A stretch of DNA of 64,000 nt. Origin: Polytrichum commune. Taxonomy: Eukaryota > Streptophyta > Polytrichopsida > Polytrichales > Polytrichaceae. The notes under the pieces are model-generated. The model did no database searches, was not told the origin of the DNA, and worked only from the letters and a program-made list of their open reading frames with translations. Position numbers and translations under genes: made by a program. Of this stretch, positions 13,537-25,930 are shown piece by piece; position 1 is the first letter of the stretch, and every line of letters begins with the position of its first letter. The stretch is from positions 14,324,501-14,388,500 of the forward strand of contig OX485808.1 of the NCBI GenBank assembly GCA_950295325.1. The letters run 5' to 3'.

Positions 13537-13635
13537 CTAATTCCCCAAATAATTCCCCTTCTTACACTCACGTTAGTTCGTACATGGTATGACGAGTCTC
13601 ACCCCTAGGTTTAAAATGTTCACATTGGAGAGGAG

Positions 13636-14017
13636 CTACACTAAACATTGTATTTAGTGTATGGTAATTTATGTCACTTGTGGTAATTTTTCTATCAACT
13701 TTTTCTTTATGAATAAGTTACAAGTATTATCATCCCAACTTACTTTTAGTTCTTCCACTTTTAATTTGATATGTTATGGATCTAAACGTATCTATAATGA
13801 AATATCGTCATGGATGATTGAAGTCCGGATGAAAACCCACTTAACAAGTGACAATATTTGTAACATTGTAAATCTATAATGCCCAAATTTTGTTACAAGG
13901 AATGACAAATAATGCTAGGTTTACATTTAGTGTTGTTGTTGATACTACACGAGTGATTTACAATAGTATTGAGCAAGACCAATAGAAATGGTGACACTAA
14001 ATAAACATTTAGTGTAG
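13636..14017 (-). mobile_element. copy of the CTACACTAAATA MITE family, reverse orientation
   Basis: It begins CTACACTAAACATTGTATTT and ends TTTAGTGTAG. Its inner part, read on the minus strand, matches 23687-24075 (CAAGGAATGACAAATAATG read here in reverse sense). A long poly-A interrupts it at about 14050, just outside. Confidence 0.75.
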
Positions 14018-14509
14018 TGTTCTTTAAGGTGATTCTTTCACTGCCCAAGAAAAAAAAAAAAAAAAAAAAAACCTTGACAACGCTTTCCGATTCATACCAC
14101 GTTGTATTCATACATTACAATGTGCTAGAGTACGACATGTGGACAGTCCAAAAAATTATAATTTTCTAAAGGCTGCCCGGTTCTCACATCCATAAAGCTA
14201 AACTATCCTAGTTTCATATATATCTTCCACAAGAAACTCCCAAGGCCACCCTAAAATTTTGATTGCCCAAGTGCATTTAGGGGTTAAACCTTTAAAGATT
14301 TCAAGGTTAAAAAGGTTATAATTTAGAGTGCTGCTCCAATGTAAACTATATATATATTTTTTAACATCTAGGTCATTATACTAGTTCAAATTTCCACACA
14401 CAAGTATAGAGGTATATATATTTTGTATTTGTGTTGGTATAATTGGAAGGATGCAATTGGTAAATGGGTTGAATTCAAATGAGGTCATGTTTGACATAAT
14501 AACAATAGG

Positions 14510-14830
14510 TACACTAAATATGATATTTAGTGTTTGATACACTAAATACGAACGTACACACTAAATGTCAATAACCCTGTGAAAGTAAGTAGCATTATGT
14601 GAAAACTCAAACACTAAATATCAACTATGGTAATATGTGGAAGTTACATGTTTGAGTTTAGTGTTAGTAAGGATATGAAAAACAAGTTAACAATGATAGA
14701 AGGAGAATTCCAACATATCTTCTAGCATACCTTCTAACACTATTTGTCAAGAATTGAAAACTAGTGTTGAGCAAGGTAGGGTGGTAACAACATTAAATAT
14801 AATCAAACACTAAATATCATATTTAGTGTA
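14510..14830. mobile_element. TIR element with perfect 29-bp ends of the ACACTAAATA type
   Basis: The ends at 14510-14538 and 14802-14830 are exact inverted copies beginning TACACTAAATATGATATTTA. Each end is itself a near-palindrome (ACTAAATAT/ATATTTAGT). The element is 321 bp and holds further single ACACTAAATA motifs inside. A TA duplication is possible. Confidence 0.75.
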
Positions 14831-15211
14831 GTGTTAAACGCCTTCATGTTATGACGCATTGAGGTCTAAAATGCATGTTAAAAAGAGACAATATAATATG
14901 AGGCCACTTCAATTCTCGTGATGCATGTTTCAAGATTATTCGTTCAAATCACATCAACTTTGAAGCACCGCTATAATTCACGTTGGTACCAATATCTTTT
15001 TCTTTGAGGATGTTGTGAACTTTGCAGTGTGCATGGAGATCATTGTAGGTGATAAGCATGTTCGGCACAAAACTGATTCAAAATTTGAGCAAAATGCCAT
15101 ATGCCATATTTGTTTCGATTTGGTCGGAATGTCTACACAATTCCATGTGTCATGTAATTAGCATCTCGGCACCATAGTGGCAGTGATGAACTTGTTTATC
15201 ACCCATGATAT

Positions 15212-15264
<53 letters not shown>

Positions 15265-16040
15265 TTGTCGTCCAACTTGGAAGGGCACATGGTGTTGGGT
15301 CCAATGTATGACCAATAAAAGGTTGGACCTACCCACCTACTAGGCTTTGGTGTGCACCTACCTACCAAACTCTAGTGTGTGTGTGTGTGTTGGGGGGGGG
15401 GGACCCCTAATCTTTGTGATGCATGTTTTGAGATTACATATACATTTAGACTTGTTCAAAGATGAAGCAACATCACAATTGGCGTTAGTAGCAACATCAT
15501 AATTCACGAACTCAATGGTAACATCAAAGTCATCTGGTTTGGTGAGGACATTTTGACCATTATTAATATGAGATCACCAATTTTTATTCCACTCGAGGTC
15601 GAATATAAGCCATATTTTACATTTTCTTTGATCAATACTGGTAAAGTATGTGTGTGTTGAGGATTATTTTGGTATAAGATACCATTCATGTCTATATACC
15701 ATCCATGAGCCTTCATACCTAGGTTGAGTTAGCCTACTATCAATATGGTATGAGGGTGATATCGACCCAAATGATGACTTGATACACAAAGATCGTCTCA
15801 TCTTTGTGATACCCACCAAGTATCAAAATTTGGACTAGCATTACAATTTGGATACTTTTTGGGTGGATGCTTCAATGCCTTCATTGATATTGTATGTTGA
15901 TATCATGCATTCACCTATATATAGAAGTTCAACCTTGGGGAGCACTCTTCATTGAGAGTGGTGGTTATGTGCATGCATGACCCTTTATTAAGACTCCCTA
16001 TATACAACATTTTCATGACCATGAAGAAGACCATGCATAA
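14831..16040. other. intergenic DNA with microsatellites
   Basis: A compound (TA)n(GA)n run occupies about 15211-15262, and a (GT)n plus poly-G run about 15375-15402. A diverged repeat at about 15760-15915 (GATAC.ACAAAGAT, ATACCCA.CAA.TATCAA) is shared with 59398-59560. No gene is seen. Confidence 0.55.
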
Positions 16041-17420
16041 AAATGATGCACTACTTGGTAGTTTCCTGTAGGTACACGACAATTCAGAACTTCCACAGTA
16101 AAGTGTCTCAACTATGTATACACACTAGCCACCCACCCAACCACCCCCCTCCCTACCCCCTCCTCTCTATAGGTGGTGAGGGAAACCAATTGTCACTAGT
16201 GTGCACCGACATCATCAACACACACTCGAAAGACAATCCGGACCATTCACAATCCTTAACCGGATCAAACATTCTCCAGAGCCGACCCAATATAACACGT
16301 CCAACTTACGACTCCTATCAGCATGGGCCACTTTTAACTCCAATTTAACCAATGAGAGCCAGTGAATGTAGCTAGTGCTGGTAGAACCCCCGTCCACTGG
16401 TGGCTTGCAACAGTAGGTGTGGGTGGGCTATTAGCACACCTTGTGGTCCAACTTGGAAGAGCACAAGGCACAAGACACAAGACCAAAGATAAAGGGAGGT
16501 ACCTACCTACCAACATACCCACCACCTCCCCACCTTGGAGCTGTGTGTATGTGTGTGTGTGTTTGTGTTTCTGTAGGTTGTTGCGAAGTTGCGGAGCGGG
16601 TGCGGGCGATGGTGAACTGGAGCCAGTGCAGCGCAGGAGAAGGAAGGAAGGAAGAAAAGGAAGGGAGAGGGAGAGAAAAGAGGGAGGGAGGCAGGCCCAC
16701 CACCAGTAGCCGGTGAGCATCCGCGCGGCTGCTGTTGTTGACGACGATCGGCGATTCCATGTCTCAAGACTCCACAACCTGCACGCAATTGCACTCCCAT
16801 GCAGCCAGCAGCCCTCGCTCCTCTTCCTCCTCCTGCCCCTCGAATCACCTCCTACTATTTCTCACGCGCCCCATGACTTTCGACCTCCCGCACACAACTG
16901 TCAACACATCGCAACACAATAGGCCCCCCAGCCCATCCCAGCCCAGCGCAGACCTGCGCAGACCTGCGCAACTCCCAGCAGCAGTGCGCACAATTCATGG
17001 CCACTCCACTCCCCTAAGCTCCTTAAACCCTGAAGCGAAGCATACCGAACCGAAGAGGGGTTTGGACCCAACCTGAGTTTGAATGTGGGTGGTGGTGGTG
17101 GTGGGGACAGAGGTAGAGACAGAGGCAAAGGTAAAGGTGTGCAATTGCGCAGGGTTGAGAGCTGCATTTGGTGGCGGTGGGAGATTTGGGTTTTGGGTTT
17201 TGGGTTGGAGAATTTGGAAAGAAGAGGAGGAGGATTGTGAGTGTGGTGCATGCGGGTGGGACGCGTGGGGCTAACTTGAGTTGAGTCGAGTTCTTTGGGG
17301 ACGCAAAGTTCATTTTCTTTCTTGATCCGAACCTGCCATTTTGGGCTTGGGTTGGGGGCGGGGGTTAAGGCAAAATTTGAAAATTAGGCCACTGTGGTGC
17401 ACGCCCCTCGGTGTGGAGCG
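16041..17420 (+). promoter_or_regulatory. region upstream of the COBL gene, probable promoter and leader
   Basis: This stretch is richer in GC, CT and GT repeats than the desert to its left. It gives many overlapping low-complexity open frames on both strands (Pro/Ser/Leu-rich) that have no family signature. It most likely contains the COBL promoter and 5' UTR. The start site is not identifiable. Confidence 0.35.
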
Positions 17421-20400
17421 ATGGGACGCTCTTCATCCGCAGCAGCAGCAGCAGCAGCAACATTAACAGCATTAACATCAAGATCATCGAGATGGGTGGT
17501 ACTTTTGATGATGGTGGGTATGCTCACATTGAACATGTATGGGGGTGTCCACGGTGCAGCAACAAACTCCACTGCTGCTGGAACAAACTCAACGGCTAAC
17601 TCCACAGCCAACTCCACATCTGTGTACCCGCCTTGCCAAGGCGTGCAGTTGGTGTATGAGTTGACAGCCCAGCCTGTGAAGATTTACCCCTTCATCACGG
17701 ACTCCACCAAGCAGGCCTACAGTTTTGGGGCTACAATCAACTTGACCAACGAGGGCTACAATGACTTGTCGTCTGACTGGACCGTGGGCATCGATTATCG
17801 ATACAACGAGGTGAGTGAGGAGGGGAGGATGGGTGTGACACGTGAATGAATGGCTGACTGACTGACTGACTGACTGAGCGACTGACTGACTGACTGACTG
17901 AACGACTGACTGAATGAATGAACAACTTGATTTGAGCTCCGAGGGCTGAATCGGGTTAACCTGTTGGTGTCTTGTTGGTATTTATGGTTTCCTTGTGTTT
18001 TTCATCTGGGTTGGGTTGAGACGATATTAAGATTACCTGTTTTGAATGAATTTGAGCACTAGCATGTAGACGTTGTTTTATAACTCTTGACTCGAAAGAG
18101 TACGGTGACAGATTTTTTTGGTTTGTGTGCTTTGGGTTATTAACCTGTTTCCTTCGTACATTTGTAGTTGGTTTCCTCTTGTCCTGGGTTGGAGGCGACA
18201 TTCAAGTAACCTGTTCTGGATGAATTTGAACACCAACGTGTAGACTCTTACAATGAATCTTGGACTCGAAGGAGTGCGGTGACAGATTTTTGTTGTTGTT
18301 GTGATGCTGCTTGGGTGACGGGCCTCTATTGTATTTCTTGCCGAAACCTACGTTGGGCAGGATAATCACAGAAATGTCTAATTTGAGCTCCTAGGCTCTG
18401 TGTTAACCTGCTTTCTTGGTACATTTATGGTTTCCTTTTTTCCTGGGTTGAAACGACGTCGTATACTTTTCGATGAAGTTGAACTCCAACACAGAGACAC
18501 ACTGTACGAGGCTAGACTTTTGAATCTTGGACCCATCTTGGACTTAAAGGAGTATGTATGGTGACAGATTTTTTGGTTGTGTTCTTGTGTGAGGCGTAGT
18601 TCACCGTAGAGAGAGTTCAGTAGATCTTTGTGATGATCACGGTGGCCTTCCGTCTTCCATTTCTTGCAGACACCCAAATTTAGCAGCAGCAGTCAAAAGG
18701 CAACATCCCTGGAAGCTAATTTTGTGACAACCTATATATGTTTCAGTAAAGGTTGCGTTTTGGGTTGAAATGTGGGCGTCTTCCCTTGAAGTTTGTGAGA
18801 CAATTTTGATTCTCGTACTAACAGTAGCGTACTAGCCTCTGCAGATTCTTGAGTTGTCAACCGTTTTTCGCACAGAAATGATTAAATTTGAGCTCCTCTT
18901 TGGGTTACCCTGTTTTCTTTGTAGATTTATGGTTTCCTCTTTTTGTGGGTTGAGACGACATCATTTTGGTGTGCAAGGAATTTGAACACCAACAACACAC
19001 CTTGAATCTTGACCTTGAACGATGATGTGAACAGGTTTTTGTTTGCTTGAGTGAGGGTTTAGTACATAGTGGTGGAATAGTACAATATTTCTTTCTGACA
19101 CCTAAATTTGGCAGCAGTAGTCAAACTGTGCATCCTTGGAAGCAAAGTTTGTGACACGAATGAATATATACGCTTTTTTGGACGCTTTTTGGGGTCAAAA
19201 AATCTGGTCTTTCCATAAAGGTTTAAACTTTTGGATCCTTGTACTAACAGTAATTGTATCTATCCAGATTATTGTTTCAGGAGGGGGTTTGGTGTTGGAA
19301 AATGGAAGCGCAGCTCCCTGGAACGTTTCGCAAGGTGCAATTTTGGCCCCTTCCTCTACCTCTTCAAGCCTGAAAACAGCAATTGAGACAGCAGGGGATA
19401 TGAGCCAAATTTCGAGGCAGTATGTAATCACAGGCACAGAGTTCGGCCAGAAATTGAGTCCTATGCCGAGGAACATTAATCTCACGAGTACGGGGTACAA
19501 CTGCAGCGTTGCGAGTTCTTATGGCTTAAGTAAGTGACTTAACCTTTAAAAGACCAAGGGTGTTTTTATGAGAGATACGTGATGATTTGTACGAACCCCC
19601 AACTGACAATAAACAATATGTTATGTGATCTATGGTAATTGAAATTTATTAATTTTGGCACAACCTGCTGTGATAAAGAGGAAGTGAAAATAAAGTCATA
19701 TGTGTTAATGGTGATTAGATAGATATACATGGTATGTATTTGAGTCTAGCTCATTAATACAAACTCAATTTCTTTTAATCATCCTTTTTACACGTGTATG
19801 CTTCAATTGGAAGAGTGCACATGTTGAATGTGCTAATTTAAGATAGGGTCACTTTTGACATTTAAAACTGAAAACATCATTCATATGTCATTTCAAACCC
19901 CTATCTATGACATCTTGAGGCCTGGAATGGGCCTCTTGGACTTTAAGGCTTAACCCTGTCAGTCTCCTTCGCCTGAAACAAAAGTGTTGCAGCAATGTAA
20001 TGCAATGCAATGTTCCCCAATGTTGTCATTTCCCTGATAATTTTTTGCAGTTGATCAGAATTTATGAGCAGTCTCTGTGAATGTAAATCTTGTATCTTAT
20101 GAATGGATGCATCCTTTGTTCGTTGTGCAGATAATACTTTGCGTACGTGCTGTGTGGAGTCAAATAACAACATTTCTTTGACAAGCGCGGACTCCTTCCT
20201 CCCTTCGGAGAAAGGCAACATCACCATCACTTACGATGTCACAAATGCTTACTCCAGCAACTACCTAGCTAAGGTCAGTCTGCACTTCACAACCCTGGGG
20301 CCTTACATGTTCATCTGAATCTGGAAGTGCAGGGTTATCACCAGTGTTGGTCTGGTATCGCCTTTTTCTTAATACAATTGGGGTATATATAATGAGGATT

Positions 20401-22291
20401 TCACACTTAAGTACTCATACACTAACTAGTGAACACGATTAGGAGGGCCTCTCTATTCAGTGAAGGAATTAACAAACATGCACTTTTGATAACCACAAGT
20501 AAATCAGGGAGGCTCGATTTTTGCTGATGCTTCGTCATAGATTTGCTGATGCAACTTCACAAGTTTCATTGTGTAGTTCTAATTGGCAGAAACTGGAGAG
20601 CATGAAAACCGAACCAAATAACGCCCACATACTTTACAACAAGTTTGCAAAAAACTTGGAATACCATCGTCAGTGATACTAGTTCTGATCGTTTGGTGAA
20701 TTACTTGACTTGCTTGCAGGTCACGATTTCGAATGATAGCCCGATTGCGCGGATCGACAATTGGAACTTGTCGTGGACATGGCAGCAGGGCGAGTTCATT
20801 TGGAATGTAAAAGGAGCGCAGGCACAGACATCTGACATCTCAGCCTGCTTGAATGGCGCCGCGGCAACGGATTACACGGGCTTGGATGTCAACAGCGCTG
20901 CGAGCTGCTCCCCAAACCCAGTCATCCTTGACCTTCCGGTCGACAAGACGAATGACACAACATTGGGGAATGTGAAATACTGCTGCAAGAATGGCACCAT
21001 CATGCCCGCCATCATCGACCCCTCAAAATCCAAAGCGGCTTTTACCATGCAAGTCTACAAGCTGTCTCCTCAGAACCAGAATGCGAGTACCATCACTGCC
21101 CCTGCCAGCTTCAAATTTGGAGACGGCACGTACAAGTGCGGGACATCTCGACTCATCGAGCCTACAGTTTTCCCTAACACCGACACGGAGTTGGTGGGAA
21201 CCACCTCGGCCGTCAAAACCTGGCAGGTAACATATATTGAATCAAATCAAATCAAATCAAATCTCCTCACATGCACATCTTTTCTCCATCTCAGAATGCT
21301 AAGGTAGATGAGACTTAAAACAGTTACCTTTTTCAACTAGCCTCAATAGGTTACTTCAGAATATTAAGCTGATGATTCACTATGAAGCACGTGCTTGTTG
21401 CGTGATCCATTCCTGGGTACTCACTCACTGGCATCCTTGTCGGAAGCCCTTAGCCTTGACTACGTTAAAGAGAAAATCCATTTTATGTTGCGGTCGATTG
21501 AAACTTTTTTGTTGTGATGAAAATTGCAGATCACATGCAATGTCACCACGGTCACGAGTACACCCAAGTGTTGTGTGACGTTCTCAACATACAGCAACGA
21601 ATCAATTTCCCCTTGCAAAACATGTGCGTGTGGGTGCCCTGCAAATCCTACCCCTACTTGTAGCAAGAACGCGACGGCGCTTGCGCTCCCTTACAGCGCT
21701 CTAACCCTAGCCCCTGAGAATCGAACTAGCAAGGTGGTGGCGTGGGCGGGGATCAAGCACACTGTAGTGCCGAACCCATTGCCATGCCAAGACTATTGTG
21801 GAGTGAGCATCAATTGGCACATCGTCTCGGACTACACGAAAGGTTGGAGTGCACGCATGACAATCTTCGATTGGAGCACCATGACCTATGTCGATTGGTT
21901 TGCTGTCATCGAATTGGACAAAGCGTTTCCCGGGTTTCAGAAAGCTTACTCATTCAACGCAACTGCGTTGACAGCCACAGAAATGAACAACACGTTCTTA
22001 AACAATTCGATTGTTGTGCAAGGGTTGCCAGGGGGGAATTACTTGATGGCCGAGCAAAATTTCGATGCGGGTAAGTTGCAATCAGTTATCTCATTTACGA
22101 AGACCACGACACCGGGGATTAGTATTTCCAATGGTGACGGGTTCCCGACGAAAGTGTGGTTTGACGGTGAAGAGTGCTCGCTCCCAGAGAGTCTTCCAAC
22201 TGCAGGCGCGTTTCGAATAATTGCTTCACACAAACTCTCTATTGTTGTTGTCGTCATCGTAGTCGTTCTCGGCCCTTTTGGAGTTTTGTGA
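17421..22291 (+). CDS. COBRA-like GPI-anchored protein, COBL7/10 type
   Basis: COBRA-like proteins are extracellular, GPI-anchored plant proteins that act in oriented cellulose deposition. I read five coding exons, all with GT..AG junctions that keep frame: 17421-17810, 19268-19529, 20131-20273, 20720-21226 and 21530-22291 (TGA). The product is 687 aa. The ATG at 17421 is chosen because the frame upstream offers only a GTG. Visible parts: a hydrophobic signal peptide (about residues 22-45) after an Ala run; a long N-terminal domain rich in N-x-S/T sites, as in the COBL7-11 subgroup; the COBRA domain with the Cys cluster CCVTFSTYSNES then CKTCACGC at about 447-470; and a strongly hydrophobic C-terminus (about the last 20 residues) as expected for GPI attachment. 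The extended N-terminal part and the length place it with the long COBLs rather than COBRA itself. Intron 1 (about 1.46 kb) and the 3' flank are repetitive. The family call is firm; the exact COBL number cannot be given. Confidence 0.93.
17853..17920. repeat. (TGAC)n tetranucleotide microsatellite in COBL intron 1
   Basis: An imperfect ACTG/TGAC run starts 40 bases after the exon 1 donor. It produces a false open frame on the minus strand (repeated SVSRSVSQ). Confidence 0.9.
17940..19130 (+). repeat. four diverged tandem units filling COBL intron 1
   Basis: The segment that starts TAACCTGTTT and runs through ATTTATGGTTTCCT, CTGGGTTGAGACGACAT and GGTGACAGATTTTT recurs at about 17957, 18140, 18403 and 18900. 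Units 3 and 4 also share a downstream module with GACACC(C/T)AAATTT(A/G)GCAGCAG and CCTTGGAAGC. The intron therefore grew by duplication of one segment of about 200-500 bases. Confidence 0.8.
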
Positions 22292-23010
22292 TGAGCTTCG
22301 ACGAGTTGCGACGATGGAACTTAGGGTTTGTATGTGCATATGATGTCCAGCTTTGTTTTGAGCTGCGATGAAATTTAGGGTTGTGTGCATATGTCCAGAT
22401 TTGTGATTAGGTCTGACACCACAAAGGCGGGGGTAGCTCCAAGAGCAGATTCTTCATTCATTCTTTGGGCAAATTTCACTGTGAAATAAGGAAGTTTGTC
22501 CCTGCGAGTTGTATAGTACACCAACGGAAGACAAAAGAATTTTGTCCACCAGGTTCGGGTGAGTTTGTGAATTCAATCAATGCTCAGCCCATTCAATCAA
22601 TCATTCTCCCAAGTGAAAATTCATTCCCAGCCCTTTGGGAGTTTTGTGAGCTGCGATGAAATTTTTAAGGTTGTGTGCATCATGTCCAAATTTGTGGTTT
22701 GTGGTTTTGTGAATTCAATACTCGGTCATTCAATCAATCATTCTCCCGAGTGTATTTTTTTGGCGCTTTGGGAGTTTTGTGGGCTGCGATGAAATTAGGG
22801 TCGTGTGCACATGTCCAGTTCTATGATTTGTGGTTTCGTGAATTCAATAATCAGCCATTCAATCAATCATTCTCCTGAGTTTTTGGGTCTTTCCAGAGTT
22901 TTGTGAGCTGCAATTTTTAAACTGTGATGAAAGTAGGGTTTATGTGCACATGTCCAGGTTTGTCGTTTCGTGAAGTCAATGTTCAGCCCTTCTTTCAATC
23001 ATTCTCCCAA
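22269..23010 (+). repeat. tandem repeat of about 130 bp spanning the COBL stop codon and 3' UTR
   Basis: The unit carries GGGAGTTTTGTGAGCTGCGA, then TAGGGTTGTGTGCA, ATGTCCAG, TTTGTG and TTCAATCAATCATTCTCCC. Recognisable units begin near 22275, 22635, 22768 and 22892, with a partial one at about 22355. The first unit includes the last codons and the TGA of the COBL gene (GGAGTTTTGTGA). Confidence 0.8.
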
Positions 23011-23686
23011 CTGAAATTTACACCGAAGTTCACGAATCGATCGATCTGTGATGTGTCGATCAGTGTGCTGAGCTGATTTCAATCTCTGTTGCACTTTCCA
23101 GTGTCCTGTTTGTGCATTCCAAAACACTATTCAACAAGTCTTTCATGATATGTGGGCCTGGGAATTGAAAGGACTAACTTATTGTAATGCTCAGAACAAG
23201 CATGTGCGATGATGAGAGGTTTTGACATTTCAGTCTGAATCTAAGAGCTTAGCTCGGGTGTGACTATACATAGGAAGAGAAGAACAAATTCCTCGAGCTG
23301 AATACTGTTATTTTTTTTTATGCATCCACAATCATTGAATTTGAATTGCTCTCGTGGCGGGCATGGCAAAATTCCACTGGCTTAGAGCATGTCCAACTTT
23401 GATCTTTGCTTTGCTACCTTCCTTTTGTACTTTTGTGGGGATATCTACAAATTGTATTTGGCCTCATTGTGGATAGTCTCGGGACTCGAGGAGTTCAATC
23501 GTTGGCTAAGAAAAACAATTTTTATGGTTCAACCTGCTACTAAGAGAAGCAGATCGCATGTATGTCAGTGAAATGTCAAATCACAACAAAGAAACAGTCT
23601 GATCATGATAAATTTGCACTCATTTTCACACTTCAATTCACACATTTCTTTCAGCCAAAATGGTGCTACCGATGACCTTCAAGACA
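23011..23686. other. intergenic DNA after the COBL 3' repeats
   Basis: AT-rich with only short open frames. I see no gene, RNA or inverted-repeat element. Confidence 0.5.
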
Positions 23687-24075
23687 CTACACTAAATACT
23701 GTATTTAGTGTCACCAATTCTAATTGTCTTGCCCAATACTAATTGTAAACCCAGGTGTAGTGTCACAACACTAAATGTTAACCCAACATTATTTGTCATT
23801 CCTTGTAAATAATTTCAGGGATTATAGAATTGTAGTGTTGCAATTACTGTCACTTACCAAGTGATTTTTCATCCAAATTTCAATCATCCACGACAACATG
23901 TTATCACATATTAGTTAGGATGCAAATTATACCAAAATTTTGTTTTAATAATTGGCATTTGGATGAACGAAAAGAAAGTTGGGATGACAACACTTATTAA
24001 AAAAACAGTGTCACTATAAAAGTTGCCACAGTGGCATACAATATCATAGGACACTAAACAAAATATTTAGTGTAG
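23687..24075 (+). mobile_element. reference copy of the CTACACTAAATA MITE family
   Basis: The left end is CTACACTAAATACTGTATTT + AGTGTC, and the right end carries GACACTAAAC.AAATATTTAG + TGTAG. Each end contains an ACACTAAATA/TATTTAGTGT palindrome. At 389 bp it is the most intact copy; others are at 5723-6099, 13636-14017 and a fragment at 38525-38688. Confidence 0.78.
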
Positions 24076-25185
24076 TAATCAAGAAAATCAAATGGCGAGA
24101 TGTTTCTATTGAAAGTATATATATATAATTTTATTTTTCTTGTAGATGACATTTAAAACAAATTGAAGTGTTGGCACTCCAACACCTAATTGAGAAGCAG
24201 ATAATGTCTTGGGCCTCGCAAGGAGGATTAGTTTACGATTCCTCTCCACGAGACCATGAGTTCTATCATGACACCTCCTTGAAGGTGGTAAGGTGAAGAA
24301 GTTCATGGTTGGTCTTGTGGAACTTTGATAATGGCCTCTTGAAGAATTGGAGAGCATCAACATTCATAACAAAATATACTTGCCTAGTGGAATTAATCCA
24401 CAATTGTCCATGAACAACATCGCGGGAGCATTGTGGGCCATCGAGATCGAGGATCCTAGGGTTGATATGCAAATCGTTGCATGGGGGGATTAAACCCCCA
24501 TGCACGAACCACTAACTTGATAAGACCACAATTGATACCAAAATAGATATATGTAAAATCACACCAATTTTCCCTTGTCACTTGAAAGCATTCATTGTGG
24601 ATTTTTGCTACATTGTGGGTGAGCTTGATTGCCGGCCATCACACATATTTCTGGGTCCTGGATAAAGCTCCCCGAATGCTTTGGATCATAAAGCCCATTT
24701 GGACCCTGCAATTTCACATCAAAACATTTTTTTTAAACCTTAAAGGATGTAGGGGCTCAATATACGACATAATATGTGAGCTTCACCTGAACCACTCAAA
24801 AGAAAGGAAGAAAGAAAGAAAGAACTCTAAATTCCGTAATATCACGCTTTTGTGGCAACGAAAGTGCATTTGATATTAAAGAGGTGTGCAATGGTAACGT
24901 GGGTGTTTAATAAAAGAGGATTGGAGTAGCATGTGACAATGTGGAAGAACACAAAGTCAACATTTCAATAATGACGATATTTGATGACAATAATGACATT
25001 GTGATGCGTGCAAGCGTGTGGTTTGAGTTTTTTGTTGGTTTATTTTGATGTCAAGACCTTGTGATATGTGGGAGGGAAACACGACAATAAGGATTGAGAT
25101 CTAAGCCAAGAACATCAGCTCCCTAGGGATTCGGGATATAAGAGAAGGAGTGACATTAAGGAGGTTGATATTGCGGAGTTTAGAA

Positions 25186-25250
<65 letters not shown>

Positions 25251-25930
25251 TAATAATTTGGGGATTTAAAATTTTATTTAGTGCATTATCTTATGTCAAG
25301 GATAAAATAAAATCATACTGAAATGTGATATTGATGATCAAAATACAAAGTATGTATTTGTACCTCAAGATACTCAAGCTCTATATTTGAATATAAATCT
25401 TCATCAACACAAAATTCAACCAGTTTGAGAAATAAACTTGAAAATTATGTTAATTCCAAATAGGATTATTTTCTTAAATCATAATTAACTTAAACTAAAA
25501 ATATGTGACTCAAATACTTTTTTTTGTGTTGTGTGCATGGAGAGGCCAATTTAGACCTCTTGGACATTTAAGGGTTAAGATCTACGTTTCTTTTATTTCT
25601 TTATTTTGAATTTAATTGCAAAGCCTAGACAAGTTGCCTGTTCTGCAAATGTTTAGGTCAAGAAAAATTCCAACCGAGTCAAATAAATACAACCCCAATA
25701 CATATGAAATTGGCCCATTAATTTTACTACAATGAATTTCGACTCCTCATCTAAGGATCATAGTCCCATAAGGATCTTAACAAATTCCAACAATCACTCG
25801 ATGAAATTTCAGCAATGTAGTAAGGATTCCAATTCCGATAATAATAATAATAATAGCGAATCACTTGTTCGAAAGTAAACTACTAGATCATTATATTTGT
25901 TTTGAATTTTTATTTCATGTTTGCTTTAGT
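24076..25930. other. intergenic DNA
   Basis: An (AAAG)n run lies near 24803-24822 and a long (GT)n(TA)n compound microsatellite at about 25185-25245. No supported gene. Confidence 0.5.

Noticed and set aside
16334..16848. Overlapping open frames of 85-147 aa on both strands
   Set aside because: They are Ser/Pro/Leu- or Gly/Arg-rich products of GC/CT-biased sequence, open in several frames at once, with no domain. The block is more likely COBL promoter/leader.
17394..17420. Longer N-terminus for the COBL protein
   Set aside because: It would start at GTG. The ATG at 17421 has a good context and is followed by a normal signal peptide.
17737..17925. Minus-strand frame with repeated Ser-Val-Ser-Gln
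   Set aside because: Translation of the (TGAC)n microsatellite in COBL intron 1.
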